Part shown: in pieces, positions 1 through 5,705 of the stretch
How positions within the stretch are numbered: position 1 is the first letter of the stretch
Layout: each line of letters starts with the position of its first letter
NCBI GenBank assembly: GCA_905206345.1
Contig: CAJLGW010000068.1
Coordinates: forward strand, 1-10,034
Origin: an uncultured Sutterella sp.
Lineage (GTDB): Bacteria; Pseudomonadota; Gammaproteobacteria; Burkholderiales; Burkholderiaceae_F
Length of the DNA: 10,034 nucleotides
Direction of reading: 5' to 3'
Notes under the pieces: model-generated
Seen by the model: only the letters and a program-made list of their open reading frames with translations
What the model was told of the DNA's origin: nothing
The model's database searches: none
Program-made: the position numbers and the translations under genes

Positions 1-214
1 ACTAAGATACTCTCTCAGGCTCGTTTACAAAATTCTTGATGCGTACGCCCTGGTCGAATCCGAAATTTGCCCGAAAAGGCTCTGCTCGGGAAATCGGCAC
101 CACACCATCAGAACGCCAGGACATTCATTGTGAATCCCATTGACGATCTTTTTTTTTGCTCCAATCCTTCTTCCACATTTTGTAAAATTGAGTTGTTCCT
201 GTTGGAGAATGACC
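1..214. other. Leading stretch with no supported gene
   Basis: No gene is convincing here. A plus-strand frame is open from base 2 to a TGA at 131-133 and could be the tail of a gene starting outside the window, but its 43 residues show no motif I recognise. A 63-codon minus-strand ORF (25-216) overlaps the ribosome binding site of the next gene and looks spurious. A run of nine T (149-157) follows only a weak 5-bp inverted repeat (ATTCA at 123-127, TGAAT at 131-135) some 13 bp away, so I do not call a terminator. Confidence 0.4.
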
Positions 215-790
215 ATGCAAAAAAATCACTTTGTTCCTGTTGATGCTGAAGACGTCTATCGTCTGTTAAATATCGGTGCCACGACCTTGGTATCGGCTGC
301 GCATGAAGGTGTCACAGATGTAATGGCTGCCTCCTGGGCCTGTGCTTTGGATTTGACGCCTTGCAAGGCAACCGTTGTGATTGATAAGACACACTTCACT
401 CGCCCTTTAATTGAAAAGTCCGGCTACTTTGCCCTTTTGTTACCGACCCGCGCCATTGCCAAAGAAACCCTGTATTTGGGCTCTGTGAGCAAAAACGATG
501 AAGAGGATAAATTAGAAAAAAGCGGTGCCAAGCTTTTTAGCATTGATGGTTTTGAGATGCCCATGGTTGAAGGGTGCGCTGCATGGATGATTTTTAAAGT
601 CTTGCCCGAACCCCATAATGAAAAAACGTACGATCTTTTCATTGGCGAGTGCGTGGGTGCTTGGGCTGATGACCGTGTGTTTAAGAATGGCCACTGGGAG
701 TTTGAAAACGCTGATAAGAGCATGAGTACGCTTCACTATGTGGCAGGTGGCCACTTCTACACGATGGGCGAAGCTATTGATGTTGAATAA
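215..790 (+). CDS. Flavin reductase-like FMN-binding domain protein
   Basis: This 191-residue protein matches the flavin reductase-like / FMN-binding split-barrel family. These are cytoplasmic proteins that bind FMN and either reduce free flavin or act as small oxidoreductases of unknown substrate. The family pattern is visible: a hydrophobic first strand with TTLVSAAHEG (23-32), VMAASWACALDLTPC (36-50), the T62-R63-P64 turn followed by SGYFALLLPT (69-78), and a C-terminal LHYVAGGHFYTMGE (173-186) typical of members that close the flavin pocket. The start at 215 is chosen because GGAG at 204-207 sits 7 bp from it. An in-frame ATG at 209 would leave only 1 bp, and a longer frame opening at 140 adds a low-complexity, cysteine-rich N-terminus of no known type. 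It is followed after 6 bp by a YqaA-type gene, so the two are probably co-transcribed. The true substrate cannot be read from sequence. Confidence 0.85.
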   Translation: MQKNHFVPVDAEDVYRLLNIGATTLVSAAHEGVTDVMAASWACALDLTPCKATVVIDKTHFTRPLIEKSGYFALLLPTRAIAKETLYLGSVSKNDEEDKLEKSGAKLFSIDGFEMPMVEGCAAWMIFKVLPEPHNEKTYDLFIGECVGAWADDRVFKNGHWEFENADKSMSTLHYVAGGHFYTMGEAIDVE

Positions 791-796
791 TCTTTG

Positions 797-1204
797 ATGG
801 ACATTACCTTAACGTCCGCGTTGTGGGGACTGGCGACATCGGCCTTTGTCTCCTCGACGCTTTTCCCCGGGGGCAGTGAAGCCGTCTTTTTGTGGGTGAT
901 CCATGAATATGACGCTTTTTATTTTGCCCTCACTGTTGCCACGCTCGCCAATACCGCAGGTTCCATGACGGGGTACTGCATAGGCCGCTTTTTACCTAAA
1001 AAAGTGGAGTCTCGTGCAATTGATCAATGCGAAAAGTACGGGGCATGGGTGCTTCTTCTAGCGTGGTTGCCGATTGTGGGGGATGCGTTGCCGGTCGCAG
1101 CCGGTTGGTTGCACATTCATTGGGCCAAAAGCCTTCTTTTCATTTTGGTGGGTAAAGCCTTTCGGTACGCCGCCATCGGTTACGGTTTTTCTCAAATTTT
1201 TTAA
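797..1204 (+). CDS. yqaA: YqaA family inner-membrane protein (DedA/SNARE-associated type)
   Basis: A 135-residue integral membrane protein closely following the E. coli YqaA pattern (about 140 residues). Visible hallmarks are STLFPGGSEAVFL near the N-terminus, TLANTAGSMTGYCIGRF in the middle, and KYGAWVLLLAWLPIVGDALP then AGWLHIHWAKSLLF and GKAFRYAAIGYG at the C-terminus. The G-x-W-x-P-x-x-G-D and G-K-x-x-R-Y signatures belong to the wider DedA/VTT superfamily, some members of which move lipids across membranes. YqaA itself has no established function. Four or so membrane segments are expected. ATG 797 is chosen; a TTG immediately before it (794) is possible. No strong ribosome binding site is seen, and the start lies 6 bp after the preceding stop, which fits translational coupling to the flavin reductase-like gene. 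Confidence 0.88.
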   Translation: MDITLTSALWGLATSAFVSSTLFPGGSEAVFLWVIHEYDAFYFALTVATLANTAGSMTGYCIGRFLPKKVESRAIDQCEKYGAWVLLLAWLPIVGDALPVAAGWLHIHWAKSLLFILVGKAFRYAAIGYGFSQIF

Positions 1205-1276
1205 CAAATTCAGAACGAGATAGCGCCTTTTTCTAATGTTTTCGGGCGGTTAATCCTTTATTATTCATTAATTAGC

Positions 1277-1293
1277 TGAAGTCTCTGACTTCA
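1277..1293. promoter_or_regulatory. Inverted repeat upstream of surE
   Basis: A perfect 7-bp inverted repeat, TGAAGTC - TCT - GACTTCA, lies 22 bp before the surE ATG. It has a 3-nt loop, and the five T residues (1301-1305) begin 8 bp downstream, too far for a classic terminator. It could be a weak terminator for the upstream pair, a 5' UTR hairpin or an operator. The rest of the 111-bp interval (1205-1315) is AT-rich with no clear sigma-70 promoter. Confidence 0.3.
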
Positions 1294-1315
1294 AAACAAG
1301 TTTTTAAGAATCATC

Positions 1316-2071
1316 ATGCGAATTTTAGTTTCTAACGACGACGGTTACTCCGCACCCGGCATTAAAGCGTTGGCACAAGCCATGAAGCGTTTTGGTGAAG
1401 TGACGGTGGTGGCACCGGAATTTAATCAAAGTGCAGCGAGTAACTCCTTGACGTTAACGCGTCCCTTAATGGTGCAAGAGGTGGAGTCGGGGGTGTTTGC
1501 TGTGAACGGGACGCCCAGCGACTGTGTGCACATGGCTTTGACGGGGCTTTTGACTGAAAAGCCGGATTTGATTGTTTCCGGCATCAACTGCGGTCAAAAC
1601 ATGGGCGAAGATACGATGTATTCCGGTACCGTTGCCGCAGCCATTGAAGGGTATCTCTTTGGTATTGACGCCATTGCCTTTTCTCAAATCCATCGCGGTT
1701 GGGCCCATTTGGATAGTGCTGCTCAGGTGGCGCAAGAATTGGTGGAGCGTTTCTTAGAAGCAAGAGATCCTGCAACCAATGGCGCTCAACTTTTAAACGT
1801 CAATATTCCGAATTTACCTTATGGTGAATTGCAAGGTTGCGTGGCAACGCGCTTAGGTCGCCGCCATCATCCTGAACCCGTGATTCGTGAAATGAGCCCG
1901 AGAGGCTTTCCGATTTATTGGGTGGGGGCTGCAGGTGAACCCAAGGATCGTGGCGAAGGAACAGACTTTTGGGCAACGCAAATGAATGCGGTGTCCGTGA
2001 CCCCTTTGCAAGTGGATTTGACGAATTACGCTCAAGTCACGGGCGTTGAAGAGTGGCTCACGAAGGCTTAA
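1316..2071 (+). CDS. surE: 5'/3'-nucleotidase SurE
   Basis: A 251-residue cytoplasmic metal-dependent phosphatase that removes phosphate from 5' and 3' nucleoside monophosphates (SurE also cleaves exopolyphosphate). The length matches E. coli SurE (253). The N-terminus ILVSNDDG places the metal-binding aspartates at D8 and D9. Ser39 in [11 protein letters not shown] and Asn91 in SGINCG complete the expected metal site. VNGTPSDCV (63-71) and the phosphate-binding [11 protein letters not shown] (102-112) are intact, as is the C-terminal [11 protein letters not shown] typical of the family. In many beta- and gammaproteobacteria surE is followed by pcm (isoaspartyl methyltransferase) and nlpD. 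Here nlpD follows directly after 53 bp and pcm is missing. The gene looks fully functional. Confidence 0.97.
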   Translation: MRILVSNDDGYSAPGIKALAQAMKRFGEVTVVAPEFNQSAASNSLTLTRPLMVQEVESGVFAVNGTPSDCVHMALTGLLTEKPDLIVSGINCGQNMGEDTMYSGTVAAAIEGYLFGIDAIAFSQIHRGWAHLDSAAQVAQELVERFLEARDPATNGAQLLNVNIPNLPYGELQGCVATRLGRRHHPEPVIREMSPRGFPIYWVGAAGEPKDRGEGTDFWATQMNAVSVTPLQVDLTNYAQVTGVEEWLTKA

Positions 2072-2086
2072 ACTAGATAAATGAGA

Positions 2087-2108
2087 GTCGCTTTTTTGAG
2101 TAAGCGAC
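2087..2108 (+). promoter_or_regulatory. Hairpin between surE and nlpD
   Basis: GTCGCTT (2087-2093) pairs with AAGCGAC (2102-2108) around an 8-nt loop. The T-rich stretch lies at the loop side of the left arm and not after the stem, so this is not a normal intrinsic terminator. It sits just before the nlpD ribosome binding site (GAGGG at about 2112-2116), so it could modulate processing or translation between the two genes. Confidence 0.35.
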
Positions 2109-2124
2109 GAAGAGGGAACGAACA

Positions 2125-2955
2125 ATGAAATTACGTCTTTTGGTATGTGCCGCTGCGGTGGCTTCAGTGTTATCCGGTTGTGCGCTTCAAAACATTGGTG
2201 CACCGGTCTATGACCGTACGGGTTCAAGTGGCATCGGTACCACGGGGGCTGTGGCCATGACGGGGGAAACCTATGTGGTCCAAGCTGGTGATACGCTTTA
2301 TTCCATCGCCGTTCGCCACGGTTGCAATCCGATGGAATTGGCGCGTGCCAATAACATTACCGATCCCACGCAAGTCTCGATCGGTACCGTTTTAAATATC
2401 ACGGCCGCTCGTACGGGTGCTGTGCAAACGTTGGCACCGCAAGGTACGGCACCTGTCACGGATGTGACGGTTGCTGGCCAAGAGGACAATGCGTTAACGC
2501 CCACTGATGCTCAAAGCGTGACGATTGGTGGTGATGTCACGACGGTGCAGCCCGCAACGACGGTGGCGGGCGCGCAGATGTCTTTGGGCAACACAAAGTT
2601 GTCATGGCCGGTGGCTAAAAATACTATTTTGACGAACTTTAGCGACGAAGGCAGTAAGGGTATTGAGATCGCCGGTAACATGGGGGACGATGTGAAGGCT
2701 GCGGCTGCCGGTCGTGTGATTTACGTTGACGATAAGGTGGTGGGCTACGGCAAACTCATTATCATCAAGCACGGTGACAGTGAAATGACGGTGTACGGTC
2801 ACAATAGCGAAATTTTGGTTCAACGCGGTCAAGACGTGAAGGCCGGTGACGTGATTGCGAAGATGGGCGATAGCGACAGCAAGACCGTGAACTTACTTTT
2901 TGAAGTTCGCGTGAAGGATAAGCCCGTGGATCCGTTGCAATATTTACCGAAATAA
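2125..2955 (+). CDS. nlpD: NlpD-like lipoprotein, LysM plus degenerate M23 domain
   Basis: A 276-residue predicted outer-membrane lipoprotein, the family that activates the septal amidase AmiC during cell separation. The N-terminus is a lipoprotein signal ending in the lipobox L16-S17-G18-C19. A LysM peptidoglycan-binding domain spans about 49-92 (YVVQAGDTLYSIAVRHG onward). A linker rich in T, V, A and Q (about 93-155) leads to the M23/LytM-type domain (about 160-275, ending PLQYLPK as in E. coli NlpD). The zinc ligands of active M23 peptidases are replaced: where H-x-G-x-D is expected there is S177-K-G-I-E181, and where L-H-F-E is expected there is L257-L258-F-E260. H226 in VYGHN remains. 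The protein should therefore be a non-enzymatic activator, as known for NlpD and EnvC. It follows surE after 53 bp, and a terminator lies 23 bp downstream. rpoS, usually next, is absent. Confidence 0.92.
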   Translation: MKLRLLVCAAAVASVLSGCALQNIGAPVYDRTGSSGIGTTGAVAMTGETYVVQAGDTLYSIAVRHGCNPMELARANNITDPTQVSIGTVLNITAARTGAVQTLAPQGTAPVTDVTVAGQEDNALTPTDAQSVTIGGDVTTVQPATTVAGAQMSLGNTKLSWPVAKNTILTNFSDEGSKGIEIAGNMGDDVKAAAAGRVIYVDDKVVGYGKLIIIKHGDSEMTVYGHNSEILVQRGQDVKAGDVIAKMGDSDSKTVNLLFEVRVKDKPVDPLQYLPK

Positions 2956-2978
2956 TTAAACTGTCGATCTGCTTTTGT

Positions 2979-3015
2979 GAGCCCGTTAGCCGAGGGTATG
3001 GCACGGGCTCTTTTT
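2979..3015 (+). terminator. Rho-independent terminator after nlpD
   Basis: GAGCCCGT (2979-2986) pairs perfectly with ACGGGCTC (3003-3010). An inner GCC/GGC helix (2989-2991 with 3000-3002) extends the stem past a short bulge, and TTTTT follows at 3011-3015. This ends the surE-nlpD transcript and shows that an open frame starting at GTG 2977 is not the true start of rlmD. Confidence 0.85.
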
Positions 3016-3045
3016 CTAACAAATTTTGTATTAAGAGGCAATGGT

Positions 3046-4500
3046 ATGGCTCGAACGCCTAAGGTTTATGAAAAGTTTACGGTCGATATTGAATCGCTCG
3101 ATCAAGACGGACGTGGTGTCGCTCACCGTGAAGGCAAAGTCGTTTTCGTTGAAGGCGCTTTACCGAAAGAACGTGTCGTTTACGAACGTATCCGCAATAA
3201 GCCGAGCTACGAAACGGGTCGTGTGGTGCAAATCGTTAAAGAATCCTCTTTGCGTGTGGAGCCCGGTTGTCCCAACTTCGGGTTAGAGCCCGGATCTTGC
3301 GGCGGTTGCGCCATGCAACACTTGGAGCCCAACGCTCAAGTGGCGATGAAGCAACGCGTGATGTTGGATGCACTGTGGCACATCGGTAAGGTGAAGCCTG
3401 AAACGATCCTTGCGCCGATCTTTGGCCCCTTCTGGCACTATCGTCACCGCGCGCGTTTGACCGTGCGCGATGTGGCGAAAAAAGGTGGCGTCTTAGTGGG
3501 TTTTCATGAAAAGGCCTCAAGCTACGTCGCTGACATGACCGAATGCAAGATTTTGCCCCGTGATGTGAGTGATCTTTTGGTGCCGTTGCGTGGTTTGGTG
3601 GAAGGCTTGTCCATTCGCCAACGTTTGCCGCAAATTGAAGTGGCGATGGGCGGCAATGAAGCGATTGCTTTGGTGATGCGTGTTTTGGAAACGCCCTCGG
3701 ATGAGGACATGCGTGCTTTTGAAGCGTTCTCTTTAGAGCACGGAGTGAGTATTTGGTTGCAACCCAAGGGCCCTGACTCTTGCTACCCGATGCAACCGAG
3801 TGACTTGACGGCATTAAAGCTTGAATTGCCCGAATTTGGTGTCCACATCACGTTTAAACCGACGGACTTCACGCAAGTCAATCACCGCTTAAACGAAACG
3901 ATGGTCTCTCGTGCCATCAATTTGTTGGATGTGCATGACGATCACCAAGTGGCAGACTTCTTCTGCGGTTTGGGTAACTTCACGTTGCCGTTGGCCGTGC
4001 GCGCCAAGCGCGTCATCGGTATCGAGGGGAGCGATCAATTGGTCGAACGCGCTAAGGCCGGTGCCATTGATAACGGCTTGGGTGGTAAGACGGAATTCGT
4101 GGCCCGTAACCTTTTTACGTGGAGCGTGGAGGACTGGGATCGCCTTTGGGAAAAGATGGGTCAAATCGACCGCGTTTTGATTGACCCCCCGCGTGAAGGC
4201 GCTTTGGAATTGGCGCGTACGTTGGCAGCGACCGATAAGCGTCCGCCTCGCATTGTTTACGTATCTTGCAATCCCGCAACGCTTGCCCGTGACTGTGCAA
4301 TCTTGCACCATGAAGGCGGTTGGCATATCCGTGCTGCGGGCGTGATGAACATGTTCCCGCACACGGGTCACGTCGAATCCATGGCCGTCTTAGAGCCCGG
4401 TCCCAAGCCTGAAAAGCCCGTGACGTTGGAAGAGTTAAACGCCAAGGACACCCCTGAAACGACGGAAAATGTCGCCGAGGGCGAAGCAACGGAAGCTTAA
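3046..4500 (+). CDS. rlmD: 23S rRNA (uracil-1939-C5)-methyltransferase RlmD
   Basis: A 484-residue SAM-dependent enzyme that makes m5U1939 in 23S rRNA (RlmD, formerly RumA; E. coli protein 433 residues). Domain order: TRAM domain (about 10-70); a [4Fe-4S] site with C75, C85 and C88 in the CGGC region plus C167 in MTECKIL; a central domain; and a Rossmann methyltransferase with VADFFCGLGNFTLP (302-315) for SAM. IDPPREG (379-385) and YVSCNPATLARD (405-416) carry the nucleophile C408, and HVES (442-445) carries the proton-abstracting E444. The start at 3046 is chosen because AAGAGG at 3033-3038 sits 7 bp upstream, while the in-frame GTG at 2977 lies inside the preceding terminator. The last 30 or so residues form an acidic tail rich in E, T and P that exceeds the E. 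coli length and is probably disordered. RlmC and RlmCD are close relatives, but the four-cysteine cluster and the TRAM domain favour RlmD. Confidence 0.94.
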   Translation: MARTPKVYEKFTVDIESLDQDGRGVAHREGKVVFVEGALPKERVVYERIRNKPSYETGRVVQIVKESSLRVEPGCPNFGLEPGSCGGCAMQHLEPNAQVAMKQRVMLDALWHIGKVKPETILAPIFGPFWHYRHRARLTVRDVAKKGGVLVGFHEKASSYVADMTECKILPRDVSDLLVPLRGLVEGLSIRQRLPQIEVAMGGNEAIALVMRVLETPSDEDMRAFEAFSLEHGVSIWLQPKGPDSCYPMQPSDLTALKLELPEFGVHITFKPTDFTQVNHRLNETMVSRAINLLDVHDDHQVADFFCGLGNFTLPLAVRAKRVIGIEGSDQLVERAKAGAIDNGLGGKTEFVARNLFTWSVEDWDRLWEKMGQIDRVLIDPPREGALELARTLAATDKRPPRIVYVSCNPATLARDCAILHHEGGWHIRAAGVMNMFPHTGHVESMAVLEPGPKPEKPVTLEELNAKDTPETTENVAEGEATEA

Positions 4501-4515
4501 TTTTCCTTGAAATCG

Positions 4516-4528
4516 CCTCATGTTGAGG
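4516..4528 (+). repeat. Short inverted repeat after rlmD
   Basis: CCTCA - TGT - TGAGG forms a 5-bp stem with a 3-nt loop just after the rlmD stop. It precedes the main terminator and probably adds little by itself. Confidence 0.25.
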
Positions 4529-4540
4529 TGAATAAACAAT

Positions 4541-4579
4541 AAAAAGCGTGCACATTGTTTTGGTTTGTGCACGCTTTTT
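4541..4579. terminator. Bidirectional intrinsic terminator
   Basis: A perfect 14-bp inverted repeat, AAAAAGCGTGCACA (4541-4554) and TGTGCACGCTTTTT (4566-4579), surrounds an 11-nt loop. The A-run on one side and the T-run on the other give a GC-rich stem followed by a U-tract in both directions. It can end rlmD on the plus strand and the decayed transporter gene on the minus strand, whose stop is 21 bp away. Confidence 0.9.
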
Positions 4580-4600
4580 CAATGTTCAAATTTGAATTGA

Positions 4601-5362
4601 CTAGGGTTTAGGAAGAATCTTATTGAAGTTCTTAATGAACAAAATCGTCACATACGTGATGACGCAGGTCGCAATAACGAGTTCAATGTTAGCCAATATG
4701 CGAAGTTCCCATGCGTAAAATTCTCCGCCCTTAAAGTGACTCACTAAATCACTCATTTTATAAAGCGCCGTGGAAGGGGAAAGTGAAAGCGGCAAAGCCT
4801 GGAGAAAATGGCAGGCGCAAGAGTTTAAAAAGCGACAGATAAATGACTAACGTCATGAACACCGCAATCCCCAACAAAACCGCACAAAGCCGATAATCAG
4901 CAACACTTGGGCAAGGTCATACCATTGAGGAGAGGGGGCCACAATGATGCCAATGGGCGGGATGAACCAACTCGGAATCATGTGTTGCATTAAGTTTTCT
5001 TTTAAGCGGAAAAAGATAAAGGCCGCCAAAAAGACAAGGTGTACTACCACGGCAATGAGCCAGAGGGTTTCGCCGAGAAGAGGCAGGTAATGACCGATGG
5101 CTTTGGAAACTACCATGGTCGACATCGCAAACGTCGGAACGATGGAACCCGCAATGGGGTGGCGAAGGTCAGTGAGTAACGTGTCCCAATGAAAGACAAA
5201 GCGGGTCAACAAAAGCGTAAGTAGAACAACGGCAATGGCTGCGCCAATCAACTGTCCCCAACCATGAAGGGGAAGCGCATTTTCCATGGATCAGCCCAGA
5301 CTGGAAATACCGAGGGCAAGGCCTGCAACGGGAGTCGGTAAGGCACGTACACGTTTGATCAT
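4601..5362 (-). pseudogene. Decayed TDT/TehA (SLAC1-like) family transporter
   Basis: Remains of a multi-pass membrane transporter of the tellurite-resistance/dicarboxylate transporter (TDT) family. The reading frame begins at ATG 5362 with MIKRVRALPTPVAGLALG, the usual TDT start, but codon 24 is TGA (5293-5291) where a tryptophan is expected (SLG-stop-SMEN). The same frame continues through HPIAGSIVPTFAMS and MIPSWFIPPIGIIVA, both family signatures, to LLIIGFV near 4883. From there the recognisable sequence moves to another frame (AVLLGIAVFMTLVIYL, then LPFSPGFAAFTFPF, down to about 4773). It changes frame again near 4765-4779 to ALYKMSDLVSHF and ends FNKILPKP at TAG 4603-4601. Spliced together it would be about 254 residues, shorter than the 310-330 usual for the family. 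The missing part appears to be the segment normally between LLIIGFV and the next helix, so the first frame change is probably an internal deletion. Three lesions make this a pseudogene. Family membership is firm, the substrate is not. Confidence 0.88.
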
Positions 5363-5520
5363 TTGTTTTTCTTTTAAAGGGTAGAGGGAACTTTCGATTA
5401 TAGAGAGGGAAGAGCAGAAACTTTTGAGTTTCGAGTAGAAAATTTTGTTAATGACGGTTACTTTTTGAAGGCTTTTTTGAGGTAAAAATTGGGTGTTTTG
5501 GGGATGATTTTTTCAGCTTT

Positions 5521-5553
5521 CTTAACTTATTGAAAAATAACGATTAAGTTAAG
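5521..5553. promoter_or_regulatory. 9-bp inverted repeat abutting the 23-bp array
   Basis: CTTAACTTA (5521-5529) and TAAGTTAAG (5545-5553) are perfect reverse complements separated by 15 bp. Centre-to-centre spacing of the arms is 24 bp, close to two helical turns and to the 23-bp repeat period. The right arm ends exactly where the first tandem unit begins. This is the expected shape of a dimeric regulator site, but no partner is identified. Confidence 0.5.
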
Positions 5554-5691
5554 TCTAATGTATAAAATTGAGGAACTCTAATGTAATTTTTTGATCATCA
5601 ATAATGTATTTTTTTGAGTTATTCTAATGCTATAATTTGAGGAACTCTAATGCTATTTTTTGAGGTAGCTAAAAGTATAAATTTGATTTTT
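5554..5691 (+). repeat. Six tandem copies of a 23-bp unit
   Basis: Units start at 5554, 5577, 5600, 5623, 5646 and 5669, each exactly 23 bp with no gaps. All keep G at unit position 7 and TTGA or TTTGA ending at position 18. The first five share TAATG ending at position 7. Units 1 and 4 are nearly identical and both contain TTGAGGAACTCTAATG across the junction with the next unit. Unit 5 keeps TTTTGAGG; units 2, 3 and 6 are more diverged. The array ends 14 bp before the ATPase start codon. There are no unique spacers, so it is not CRISPR. Possible roles are an iteron-like protein-binding array, repeated promoter or ribosome-binding elements, or simple slippage expansion. Confidence 0.85.
5628..5636 (+). 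promoter_or_regulatory. Extended -10 promoter inside repeat unit 4
   Basis: TGCTATAAT is a perfect extended -10 element (TGn-TATAAT), which can work without a good -35. No -35 at normal spacing is evident. Transcription would begin near 5643, about 63 bp before the ATPase ATG, leaving units 5 and 6 in the 5' leader. Confidence 0.45.
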
Positions 5692-5705
5692 TAGTGAGGT
5701 TTTAA

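Larger units (their letters stand above)
5363..5705. other. Gene-free AT-rich leader between transporter remnant and ATPase
   Basis: This 343-bp stretch has no coding region longer than a few codons that I can support. The left half (5363-5520) is purine-rich then T-rich, with several TTTTGA-type words but no clear motif. The right half holds an inverted repeat (5521-5553) and a six-copy 23-bp tandem array (5554-5691), then the ribosome binding site of the ATPase gene. Base composition differs visibly from the G+C-richer genes to the left. Confidence 0.6.

Noticed and set aside
149..157. Nine-T run as an intrinsic terminator
   Set aside because: The nearest inverted repeat has only 5-bp AT-rich arms and stands about 13 bp upstream.
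140..214. Longer N-terminus for the flavin reductase-like protein
   Set aside because: The extra residues (starting MTIFFFAPILLPHF) come from a T-rich stretch, have no ribosome binding site, and the ATG at 215 has GGAG at ideal spacing.
25..216. 63-codon minus-strand ORF at the left end
   Set aside because: It has no recognisable motif, overlaps the next gene's start region, and contains no good ribosome binding site of its own.
2977..3045. Upstream extension of rlmD from GTG 2977
   Set aside because: This segment is the nlpD terminator hairpin and its T-run. A good ribosome binding site serves ATG 3046, and the extra 23 residues do not resemble an RlmD N-terminus.
3236..3814. Long minus-strand ORF opposite rlmD (192 codons), and others such as 4115-4582
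   Set aside because: They are shadows of the high-confidence rlmD frame, rich in R, S, H and P as expected of antisense frames, with no domain signature.
5291..5293. UGA read as tryptophan or selenocysteine
   Set aside because: Tryptophan is coded by TGG in all intact genes, and the same transporter gene has two further frame breaks, so decay explains the stop.
5554..5691. CRISPR array
   Set aside because: The units are contiguous 23-bp repeats with no unique spacers, and no cas genes are present.
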